In this document: positions 1 to 6,213 of the stretch, in pieces
How positions within the stretch are numbered: position 1 is the first letter of the stretch
Layout of the letters: each line of letters begins with the position of its first letter
Assembly (NCBI GenBank): GCA_008933495.1
Contig: WBUW01000132.1
Span: 1-7,528, forward strand
Direction: 5' to 3'
DNA: 7,528 bases
DNA from: Pseudorhodoplanes sp.
GTDB lineage: Bacteria > Pseudomonadota > Alphaproteobacteria > Rhizobiales > Xanthobacteraceae
Notes under the pieces: model-generated
Databases searched by the model: none
Seen by the model: only the letters and a program-made list of their open reading frames with translations
What the model was told of the DNA's origin: nothing
Program-made: the position numbers and the translations under genes

Positions 1-200
1 ATCACATAGATCGTCGCCAGCCGCATGTCGGCCGTCATGCGGACCTCAGGGACGGTAATGAGATGGCCCTCGATCACGGGGTCGTGCACCTCCCCGCGCG
101 CGAGCATCTCGGCGAGCGCATGGCGGACCAGTTCGCCGACGCGCAACTGGCGCTGCGATGCACCGGGGCCGGCCTCGTGCTTTGATTTCCTGTTACGCAT
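1..200 (-). CDS. rbfA: 30S ribosome-binding factor RbfA, N-terminal part (cut by the left edge)
   Basis: RbfA is a small KH-fold protein that binds the free 30S subunit and helps mature the 5' end of 16S rRNA; it is also needed for cold adaptation. The window holds the ATG at 200-198 and 66 codons plus two bases. The translation starts MRNRKSKHEAGPGASQRQL and continues through VGELVRHALAEMLARGE, then ITVPEVRMTADMRLATIYV, the characteristic start of alphaproteobacterial RbfA. The first helix and strands of the KH-like fold are present; the rest lies outside. It is the last visible gene of the minus-strand operon, 131 bases after infB instead of the short gaps seen elsewhere, because a palindromic repeat lies between. 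The ribosome binding site is weak (GAGAT about 7 bases before the ATG). Family assignment is by recognition, and I am confident in it. Confidence 0.93.
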   Translation of the reverse strand, partial: MRNRKSKHEAGPGASQRQLRVGELVRHALAEMLARGEVHDPVIEGHLITVPEVRMTADMRLATIYV

Positions 201-216
201 GGCAATCTCAATTGTG

Positions 217-302
217 GTCATGCCCGGGCTTGATCCGGGCATCCATTATTTCCGCAAAAGGCATTTTTCGGGATGGATCGCCGGGTCAAGCCCGGCAATG
301 AC
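217..302. repeat. Dispersed intergenic palindromic repeat with two hairpin arms (infB-rbfA gap)
   Basis: Two 30-base arms, 217-246 and 273-302, are inverted copies of each other at 25 of 30 positions, separated by a 26-base spacer. Each arm is itself a hairpin. TGCCCGG (221-227) pairs with CCGGGCA (235-241) around GCTTGAT; GCCGGG (280-285) pairs with CCCGGC (291-296) around TCAAG. I recognise this from Bradyrhizobium-group genomes, where it occurs in many intergenic copies and is often mistranslated as VMPGLDPGIH...GWIAGSSPAMT. It fills most of the infB-rbfA gap and must be transcribed with the operon. No U-run follows it on the minus strand, so it is not a canonical intrinsic terminator. It could act as an mRNA stability or processing element. 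Confidence 0.85.
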
Positions 303-331
303 GAGGCACGACGAAGCCCGGAGACTTGGAC

Positions 332-2917
332 TCACAGGCTGCGCTGTACCTGCTCCACCCGGTAGCACTCGATGACATCGCCGGCGCGCATGTCCTGGTA
401 ATTCTCGAAGGCCATGCCGCACTCCTGGCCGGCGGAGACTTCCCTGGCGTCGTCCTTGAAGCGCTTGAGCTGCGAAAGCTTGCCTTCGTGGACGACGACA
501 TTGTCGCGGATCAGGCGGACATTGGCGCCGCGCTCCACGACGCCGTCGGTGACGCGGCAGCCGGCGATCTTGCCGACCTTGGAGACGTTGAAGATTTCCA
601 GCACCTGGGCGTTGCCCAGCATGGTCTCGCGCATCGTGGGCGCAAGCAGGCCGGACATCGCCTTTTTCACGTCATCGACGAGGTCATAGATGATGTTGTA
701 GTAGCGGATCTCGGTGCCGGCCTGCTCGGCCGCCGCGCGCGCCTCCTTGTGGGCGCGCACGTTGAAGCCGATGATGGCGGCACCCGAGGATTCGGCGAGC
801 GTGACGTCCGACTCCGTGATTCCGCCGGCACCGGAATGGATGATGCGCGCCGCCACCTCATCGGTGGACAGTTTCTCAAGCGCGCCCTGAATGGCCTCGA
901 TCGAGCCCTGTACGTCGCCTTTGATAATGAGCGGAAATTCCTTGCACCCGGTGGTCTTGACCTGCGCCATCATCTGCTCGAGTGATCCGCGCATGCCGGT
1001 GGCCCGCGCGGCCATCTTGTCGCGTCGCTGACGCGCGCGGTAGTCGGTCACTTCGCGGGCGCGGGCTTCCGTCTGGACGACAGCGAGACGGTCGCCGGCG
1101 TCGGGCGTGCCGTTGAAGCCCAGAACCTCGACCGGGATCGAGGGGCCGGCTCCCTGGACGGCCTGGCCGTTGTCGTTGACGAGCGCGCGCACGCGCCCCC
1201 ACTCGGTGCCGGCGATGACAATATCGCCGATATGCAGCGTGCCGCGCTGCACAAGCACGGTGGCGACCGGTCCGCGGCCGCGGTCGAGCTTGGCTTCGAT
1301 AACGGTACCCTCGGCGGGACGGTCGGGATTGGCCTTGAGGTCGAGAATTTCCGCCTGCAAGCCGACGGTTTCGAGCAGCTTGTCGAGATTGAGCTTCTTG
1401 ATCGCGGACACTTCGACATCGAGCACGTCGCCGCCAAGCGACTCGACCTGGATTTCGTGCTGGAGCAGTTCGGTGCGCACGCGGTCGGGCTTCGCGTCGG
1501 GCTTGTCGATCTTGTTGATGGCAACGATGATCGGAACCCTCGCCGCCTTGGCATGATGGACGGCTTCCACCGTCTGCGGCATCACGCCGTCGTCGGCGGC
1601 TACCACCAGAACCACGATATCCGTCACCTTGGCGCCGCGGGCCCGCATGGCGGTGAAGGCGGCATGACCCGGGGTGTCGATGAACGTGATCTTGCCGTGC
1701 GAGGGCGAGGTGACCTGGTAGGCGCCGATATGCTGGGTGATGCCGCCGGCTTCTCCGGCTGCCACTTCGGTCTGGCGGATGGCGTCGAGCAGCGAGGTCT
1801 TGCCGTGGTCGACATGGCCCATGATGGTGACGACCGGGGCGCGCGCAACGAGAGTGACGGGATCGTCGGCGGTGTCGAATAGGCCTTCTTCGACGTCCGA
1901 TTCGGCGACGCGTTTGACCGTATGGCCGAGTTCTTCGGCGATCAGTTGCGCGGTGTCCGCGTCGATCACGTCATTGATGGTCGCCATATGCCCCTGCTTC
2001 ATCAGCAGGCGGATGACGTCCACCCCGCGCTCCGACATGCGGTTTGCAAGTTCCTGGATCGCGATCGTTTCGGGAATGGTAACTTCGCGCACGAGCTTTT
2101 CCTTCGGCTCGTCGGACGCGTGAGCCTTGAGGCGCTGCGTGCGGCGGCGGAAGGCGGCGACTGATCGCTCGCGCTCTTCGCCGGCGCTCAGCGCGGTGAC
2201 AACGGTAAGACGGGTGCGCTGCTTCGGCGCGCTACTACGGGCGGGACGCGGGGCGACGACCGGGCGGACGGCTCCACCGGCACCCCGGCGGGCGCCGCGC
2301 GGGGCCTCCTCTTCCTCTGCCTCGAGCGCCATGCGCGCACCGGCGGGGCGCGCCGGCGTTTCTTCGCCGAACCGCTTCTTGGCTTCCTGTTCGGCCTTGC
2401 GCTTGGCTTCTTCTTCGCGGCGGTGGCGCTCGTCTTCCTCGTGCTTGCGCAATTCGGCGGCTTCGCGGTCGGCCTTTTCATGCACCTCGCGGCTGGCGCG
2501 GCGTTGCGCCTCCTCTTCGGCGAGCTTGCGTTCCTCGGCCTCGCGGATGCGTGCGTCGGCGAGCGCATGTGCGCGCGCTGCGCGTTCTTCCTCGGTCAGC
2601 GTGCGCAGGACGACGCCGGACGGCTTGGGCGCCCCGGCGGGTGCGGCTTCGGCCGGCGCGGGCTTCGCCGCGGCGGTTCTCCCGGTCACCGCCTTGGCTG
2701 GCGCGCGCTTGACCGGGGTCTCGGCCGCGGCCGGCTCGGGTTTTGCCTCGGCCGGCGCACCGATGACGCGGCGCTTGACCTTCTCGACGACGACCTGCTT
2801 GCTTCGGCCGTGACTGAAGCTCTGGCGGACGGTCCCCTGTTCGACGCCACGCTTGAGCGTCAGCGTCTTGCCGCCAACGCCCAACTTCTTGTCGCCGGGA
2901 TTCTTCGTTTCGCTCAT
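332..2917 (-). CDS. infB: Translation initiation factor IF-2 (861 aa)
   Basis: IF-2 is the GTPase that brings formyl-Met-tRNA to the 30S subunit and promotes 50S joining. The alphaproteobacterial N-terminal segment (residues 14-50, GKTLTLKRGVEQG onward) is followed by an Ala/Pro-rich stretch (about 51-100) and a Glu/Arg/Lys-rich, probably helical linker (about 107-205). The conserved IF2-N module is at about 277-337. The G domain has all its motifs: G1 GHVDHGKT (367-374), the GGITQHIGAY switch I region (391-400), G3 DTPGH (414-418), G4 NKID (468-471) and G5 SA (504-505). Domains II, III and the C-terminal tRNA-binding domain follow to the TGA at 334-332. The length fits alphaproteobacterial IF-2. 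The ATG at 2917 has GAGGA 11 bases upstream, overlapping the ylxR stop codon, which suggests translational coupling. I see no frameshift or missing catalytic residue. Confidence 0.98.
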   Translation of the reverse strand: MSETKNPGDKKLGVGGKTLTLKRGVEQGTVRQSFSHGRSKQVVVEKVKRRVIGAPAEAKPEPAAAETPVKRAPAKAVTGRTAAAKPAPAEAAPAGAPKPSGVVLRTLTEEERAARAHALADARIREAEERKLAEEEAQRRASREVHEKADREAAELRKHEEDERHRREEEAKRKAEQEAKKRFGEETPARPAGARMALEAEEEEAPRGARRGAGGAVRPVVAPRPARSSAPKQRTRLTVVTALSAGEERERSVAAFRRRTQRLKAHASDEPKEKLVREVTIPETIAIQELANRMSERGVDVIRLLMKQGHMATINDVIDADTAQLIAEELGHTVKRVAESDVEEGLFDTADDPVTLVARAPVVTIMGHVDHGKTSLLDAIRQTEVAAGEAGGITQHIGAYQVTSPSHGKITFIDTPGHAAFTAMRARGAKVTDIVVLVVAADDGVMPQTVEAVHHAKAARVPIIVAINKIDKPDAKPDRVRTELLQHEIQVESLGGDVLDVEVSAIKKLNLDKLLETVGLQAEILDLKANPDRPAEGTVIEAKLDRGRGPVATVLVQRGTLHIGDIVIAGTEWGRVRALVNDNGQAVQGAGPSIPVEVLGFNGTPDAGDRLAVVQTEARAREVTDYRARQRRDKMAARATGMRGSLEQMMAQVKTTGCKEFPLIIKGDVQGSIEAIQGALEKLSTDEVAARIIHSGAGGITESDVTLAESSGAAIIGFNVRAHKEARAAAEQAGTEIRYYNIIYDLVDDVKKAMSGLLAPTMRETMLGNAQVLEIFNVSKVGKIAGCRVTDGVVERGANVRLIRDNVVVHEGKLSQLKRFKDDAREVSAGQECGMAFENYQDMRAGDVIECYRVEQVQRSL

Positions 2918-2931
2918 TCCGCTGTCAGTCC

Positions 2932-3609
2932 TCAGGCTTTGCGCTGCGTTAGGCCGGCATCCGGCTTGTCTCGTCCGCCGGTCCGAAAACGCTTCAAGCG
3001 CAGAAATCGGGCGATGAAAGTGTTCCCTGCGGGACCGGCGAGCAGGGCAGCATGTACCACATTTGGCCGTCCGAATGCCAAATCCATTTGGTCGCCGCGG
3101 AAATCACTGACAACCGCGATTTCCGCCCGGCCGGGACTGCTGTGACGACGGATGGCGGCATCGAGTTTGCGGATTCCGTCGGCGGCGGCGCCGTCGGCAT
3201 GGATCACGGCAATGACCGGAGCATCCGCCAGGGCGGCTTCGACCTTCGCAAATCCGCAGGCGACCGCGCCCGCCTTGCGGGCAATCGCCAGCGCATCGAG
3301 GACCGAAGTTTCAAGCAGGGCGTCGACGCGGGCGGGAAAATCGGCCGGCACACGGACCTCCGGCCCGAAGCCGCGGGCGAAGACCCGGCGTTTGACCGCC
3401 GCCGCCAGGGCTTCCCCCGTGGCCGTAAGCCAGAGCCCGCGGCCGGGAAGGCTGCATTTGAGGTCGGCCACGACGCCGCCGTCGGGGCCGACGACAAAAC
3501 GGATCATGTCGGTGACCGGCTTGACCGCGCGCGTGAGCACGCACAGCCGTTCCCGTCCGGCCTTTTTCGGGCCGGCGTCGCTTTCGCTCGGAACGGCGTG
3601 CGCAAGCAT
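2932..3609 (-). CDS. ylxR: YlxR (DUF448) RNA-binding protein fused to an L7Ae-like domain (225 aa)
   Basis: This is the RNA-binding protein encoded between nusA and infB in many bacteria. Residues about 18-90 form the YlxR/DUF448 domain, with RERLCVLTR (19-27), MIRFVVGPDG (35-44) and the signature PGRGLWL (55-61). Residues about 104-205 resemble an L7Ae/L30e-type RNA-binding domain (LDALAIARKAGAVACGFAKV onward). In Gram-positive bacteria these are separate genes, ylxR and ylxQ; here they form one reading frame, as is usual in Alphaproteobacteria. The tail is basic (RFLRLKRFRTGGRDK). The ATG at 3609 has a strong GGAGG 10 bases upstream in the 17-base gap after nusA, and infB starts 14 bases after its stop. 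A role in RNA binding linked to transcription or ribosome assembly is inferred from domain and context; the precise function is not established. Confidence 0.92.
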   Translation of the reverse strand: MLAHAVPSESDAGPKKAGRERLCVLTRAVKPVTDMIRFVVGPDGGVVADLKCSLPGRGLWLTATGEALAAAVKRRVFARGFGPEVRVPADFPARVDALLETSVLDALAIARKAGAVACGFAKVEAALADAPVIAVIHADGAAADGIRKLDAAIRRHSSPGRAEIAVVSDFRGDQMDLAFGRPNVVHAALLAGPAGNTFIARFLRLKRFRTGGRDKPDAGLTQRKA

Positions 3610-3626
3610 CGCGGTTGCCCCTCCGC

Positions 3627-5234
3627 TCAGGCCTGCGCTTCGGCCGGCTCGTTGACCGGCTCTTCCGCGGCGGCCGGGGCGAGGTCGGCCTCGCTGATCC
3701 AGCCGGCCTTGACGCGTGCCTGCATGACGATCGCCTCGGCGTCCTCGCGCGCCAGCTCGAAGCCGTCGAGAACGCCAGCATGGCGGGTGGATTCGCCGTC
3801 CTTGCGTTCGGTCCAGCCGACGAGATCGTCGGTGGTGGCGCCGGCAAGGTCCTCGACCGTCTTGATCTCGTTCTCGCCGAATTTCACGAGCATGGGCGTG
3901 GTGACGCCCGGCACGTCCTTCAGCGCGTCTTCGACGCCCAGTTCGCGGCGCCTGGCATCGTATTCGGCCTCGATGCGCGCAAGATAATCGCGCGCCCGGC
4001 TCTGCAATTCCGCGGCGGTCTCCTCGTCGAAACCTTCGATCGAGGTGATTTCCTTGGGATTGATCAGCGCGAGCTCCTCGACCGAGGTGAAGCCTTCCGA
4101 AGCCAGCAGTTGCGCGACCACTTCGTCGACATCGAGCGCCTCGATAAAGATCCTGGTGCGGTTCTGGAATTCGGTCTGGCGGCGCTCCGATTCCTCCTGC
4201 TCGGTCAGGATGTCGATGTCCCAGCCGGTCAGTTGGGAGGCGAGCCGCACATTCTGTCCGCGGCGGCCGATGGCAAGCGAAAGCTGGGCGTCGGGGACGA
4301 CCACCTCGATGCGCTCGCGGTCCTCGTCGAGCACGACCTTGGCGACTTCAGCCGGCGCCAGCGCGTTGACGACGAAGGTCGCGATGTCCGGCGACCACGG
4401 AATGATGTCGATCTTCTCGCCCTGCAGCTCGTTGACCACCGCCTGCACGCGCGAACCGCGCATGCCGACGCAGGCGCCGACCGGGTCGACCGAGGAATCG
4501 TTGGATACGACCGCGATCTTGGCGCGCGATCCCGGATCGCGCGCCACTGCCTTCACCTCGACGATGCTGTCGTAAATCTCCGGGACTTCCTGGGCGAACA
4601 GCTTCGCCATGAATTGCGGATGCGTGCGCGACAGGAAAATTTGCGGGCCGCGCGGCTCGCGGCGCACATCGTAGATATAGGCGCGGATGCGGTCGCCAGT
4701 GCGCAGCGTCTCGCGCGGCAGCATCTCGTCGCGCCGCACGATGGCCTCGCCGCGGCCGAGATCGACCACGACGTTGCCGTATTCGACCCGCTTGACGATG
4801 CCGTTGACGATATCGCCGATGCGGTCCTTGTATTCCTGGTACTGCCGGTCGCGTTCGGCGTCGCGCACCTTTTGCACGATCACCTGCTTGGCGGATTGCG
4901 CGGCGATGCGGCCATATTCGAGCGGCGGCAGGGCGTCGGCGATGGTGTCACCGACCTGCGCCGCGGGGTTGCGCACGCGGGCCTCTTCCAGGCTGATCTG
5001 GCTCGACGGGTTTTCGACGGTCTCGACGACCAGGAGATGCCGCGCCAGGCGCAATTCCCCGGTCTTGGGATTGATCTCGGCGTGCACGTCGGTTTCCGCG
5101 CCATAGCGGGAGCGGGCGGCTTTCGCAATCGCGTCTTCCATCGCGGCGATCACGATGCTGCGGTCGATCGACTTTTCACGCGCGACTGCGTCGGCGATCT
5201 GCAACAATTCAAGCCGGTTGGCGCTGACAGCCAT
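3627..5234 (-). CDS. nusA: Transcription termination/antitermination factor NusA (535 aa)
   Basis: NusA binds RNA polymerase and nascent RNA, promotes pausing and hairpin-dependent termination, and joins antitermination complexes on rRNA operons. The polymerase-binding N-terminal domain spans about 1-130 (AVSANRLELLQIADAVAREK onward). An S1 domain lies at about 139-203 (GDIVNGIVKRVEYGNVVVDL). Two KH domains follow, with GMRG at 257-260 and AIGRRGQNVRLA at 321-332. The C-terminal part holds two helix-hairpin-helix acidic repeats (about 365-425 and 435-505) and an Ala/Glu-rich tail. This repeat-bearing layout matches proteobacterial NusA. The ATG at 5234 is preceded by AAGGAG with 8 bases spacing, placed in the last codons of rimP. 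The rimP TGA ends only 3 bases before the ATG, so the two genes are probably translationally coupled. NusA is a candidate regulator of its own operon through the leader hairpin near 6005-6030. Confidence 0.98.
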   Translation of the reverse strand: MAVSANRLELLQIADAVAREKSIDRSIVIAAMEDAIAKAARSRYGAETDVHAEINPKTGELRLARHLLVVETVENPSSQISLEEARVRNPAAQVGDTIADALPPLEYGRIAAQSAKQVIVQKVRDAERDRQYQEYKDRIGDIVNGIVKRVEYGNVVVDLGRGEAIVRRDEMLPRETLRTGDRIRAYIYDVRREPRGPQIFLSRTHPQFMAKLFAQEVPEIYDSIVEVKAVARDPGSRAKIAVVSNDSSVDPVGACVGMRGSRVQAVVNELQGEKIDIIPWSPDIATFVVNALAPAEVAKVVLDEDRERIEVVVPDAQLSLAIGRRGQNVRLASQLTGWDIDILTEQEESERRQTEFQNRTRIFIEALDVDEVVAQLLASEGFTSVEELALINPKEITSIEGFDEETAAELQSRARDYLARIEAEYDARRRELGVEDALKDVPGVTTPMLVKFGENEIKTVEDLAGATTDDLVGWTERKDGESTRHAGVLDGFELAREDAEAIVMQARVKAGWISEADLAPAAAEEPVNEPAEAQA

Positions 5235-5237
5235 CGG

Positions 5238-5933
5238 TCAGTCTCCTTCATGGTGGGCCGCGCGGTGCTTCTTGCCTTTCGCGGGCCGGAAATGATTGGG
5301 GCGGGCGGCGTTGCCGCCGTTGCGGGCCGGGCGTGTACCGGCGGGTTCGCGATGCTGCCGTGCTTCCCGCTCGGCCGCCTTGCCGCGTCGCAGCGATTCG
5401 GCAATGAGCGCATCGGTGAGGACGAGTTTCGCTTCCAGCATGTCCTCGATGGGAAGCAGCACGTCGGTTTCCTCGCCGGCGCGGGCGTCGTCGCGGTGAA
5501 GGCGCGCGGCGTCGCCCTCGATGCCCAGAATGGTGCCGCGGAAGCGCTTGCGGCCGCCGACGGCGACGTTCATCTCGATCTTCACGAGGTGGCCGGCGTG
5601 CCGCTCGAAATCCGAACGCCGGACCAGCGGGCGATCAAGGCCGGGCGACGAAATCTCGAGCCGGTAAGCGCCCTCGATCGGGTCGGCGACATCGAGCACC
5701 GGCGAAAGCGCACGCGACACGGCCTCGCAATCGTCGACGCTCATCGCGCCGTCAGGGCGTTCGGCCATGATCTGCACCGTGCAGCCCTGGGCGCCGGCAA
5801 TCCGCACGCGGACCAGCCGAAAGGCGAGGTCCTGCAGCACCGGTTCGGCAATGGCGGCCACGCGCGCGGCCAGTCCGGGCTCGACAATCAGTCGCGGCTC
5901 GGCGGCAGCATTGGCTTTGGCAGTCGTCGTCAT
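5238..5933 (-). CDS. rimP: Ribosome maturation factor RimP (231 aa, with basic C-terminal extension)
   Basis: RimP binds the free 30S subunit and is needed for its efficient maturation. The N-terminal alpha/beta domain covers about 14-95 (EPRLIVEPGLAARVAAIAEP). The family signature SPGLDRPL is at 96-103, followed by the SH3-like C-terminal domain to about 178 (FRGTILGIEG at 131-140, then LLPIEDMLEAKLVLTD). From about 180 onward there is an Arg/Lys/His/Ala-rich tail (RRGKAAEREARQ ... GKKHRAAHHEGD), absent from short RimP proteins of about 150 aa but common in Rhizobiales; it may bind RNA. It is the first gene of the operon. The ATG at 5933 is the only reasonable start before the conserved domain, yet it has no clear Shine-Dalgarno sequence. 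A 4-bp hairpin (GGAC/GTCC, 5944-5955) lies just upstream. The end of the gene provides the nusA ribosome binding site. Confidence 0.96.
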   Translation of the reverse strand: MTTTAKANAAAEPRLIVEPGLAARVAAIAEPVLQDLAFRLVRVRIAGAQGCTVQIMAERPDGAMSVDDCEAVSRALSPVLDVADPIEGAYRLEISSPGLDRPLVRRSDFERHAGHLVKIEMNVAVGGRKRFRGTILGIEGDAARLHRDDARAGEETDVLLPIEDMLEAKLVLTDALIAESLRRGKAAEREARQHREPAGTRPARNGGNAARPNHFRPAKGKKHRAAHHEGD

Positions 5934-5999
5934 GGGTCTGACTGGACATCCGTCCGCCCGGTGCGGCCCCGTATCGCCTCGAAAGCCGCGTTCAGTAAC

Positions 6000-6057
6000 A
6001 AAAAGAGCGGGTCCCGGGCGGGGCCCACTCTCAACAAACCCAGTTTGGATTTATGAG
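6000..6057 (-). promoter_or_regulatory. Putative transcription attenuator in the rimP operon leader
   Basis: On the minus strand, GAGTGGG (6030-6024) can pair with CCCGCTC (6011-6005), seven pairs including one G-U, around a GC-rich 12-base loop. The hairpin is followed directly by TTTTTGTT (6004-5997). This is an intrinsic terminator layout lying between the operon promoter and the rimP ATG, 66 bases before the gene, so it would stop transcription before any gene is read. Just upstream, CAAAC (6047-6043) and GTTTG (6039-6035) form a second hairpin around TGG, extendable by CTCA/TGAG (6057-6054 with 6033-6030), whose base overlaps the terminator stem by one base. A switch between the two forms is possible but not shown. 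Attenuation is inferred from structure and position. NusA autoregulation of this operon is known in E. coli and makes NusA a natural effector. Confidence 0.62.
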
Positions 6058-6079
6058 ATGTCCATTAGCGGACGCCCGA

Positions 6080-6107
6080 AATATAGCGCATTTTCAGCCC
6101 TCCGCAA
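6080..6107 (-). promoter_or_regulatory. Predicted sigma-70 promoter of the rimP-nusA-ylxR-infB-rbfA operon
   Basis: On the minus strand there is a -35 like TTGCGG (6107-6102, preceded by C as in the alphaproteobacterial CTTG core), a 16-base spacer and a -10 TATATT (6085-6080, in the context GCTATATT). The predicted transcription start is near 6073, giving a leader of about 140 bases before the rimP ATG. The -10 is a good match and the -35 only partial. It is the best promoter candidate in the 280-base divergent region and is oriented toward the operon. An upstream palindrome at 6114-6127 could affect it. Confidence 0.6.
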
Positions 6108-6113
6108 GACCGG

Positions 6114-6127
6114 TGCGGCCGGCCGCA
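6114..6127. promoter_or_regulatory. Perfect 14-bp palindrome in the divergent promoter region
   Basis: TGCGGCCGGCCGCA is a perfect inverted repeat centred between 6120 and 6121, six bases upstream of the predicted -35 of the rimP operon and 87 bases before the DUF2336 ATG. CCGG tetramers lie on both sides, slightly out of register. It could be an operator for a dimeric regulator of either gene. In a GC-rich region it may also be chance, and I know no regulator with this exact site. Confidence 0.3.
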
Positions 6128-6213
6128 GCCCGGCGCTTGGCTAACGCTTCGTTCACACTCCCCCTCTAGATTTCCAAGAACCCCTGCCATTTCCCGCGTA
6201 CTGCGTCGCGCCG

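Noticed and set aside
217..302. The infB-rbfA repeat as an intrinsic terminator
   Set aside because: Neither strand has a U-run directly after a hairpin arm, and rbfA follows in the same direction.
25..375. A 116-codon plus-strand frame across the rbfA start and the infB-rbfA gap
   Set aside because: Its middle (VMPGLDPGIH ... GWIAGSSPAMT) is the known spurious translation of the palindromic repeat, and its beginning is antisense to rbfA.
326..3145. Several plus-strand open frames of 200 or more codons opposite infB and ylxR
   Set aside because: They overlap infB or ylxR, whose motifs are complete on the minus strand, and they lack conserved domains or ribosome binding sites.
3615..6056. 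An 813-codon open frame on the plus strand opposite nusA and rimP
   Set aside because: It lies antisense to two clearly conserved genes, has no recognisable domain and has the composition expected of a frame opposite GC-rich codons. It is a shadow frame.
6051..6065. A four-codon leader frame (Met-Asp-Ile-Ser-stop) on the minus strand upstream of the attenuator
   Set aside because: It would start only about 8 bases after the predicted transcription start, without a ribosome binding site and with no run of regulatory codons. It is most likely chance.
6128..6213. A sigma-70 promoter for the DUF2336 gene (TTGGCT at 6137 with TCTAGA at 6165)
   Set aside because: The spacing is 22 bases and the -10 match is poor. 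No convincing promoter is visible by eye.
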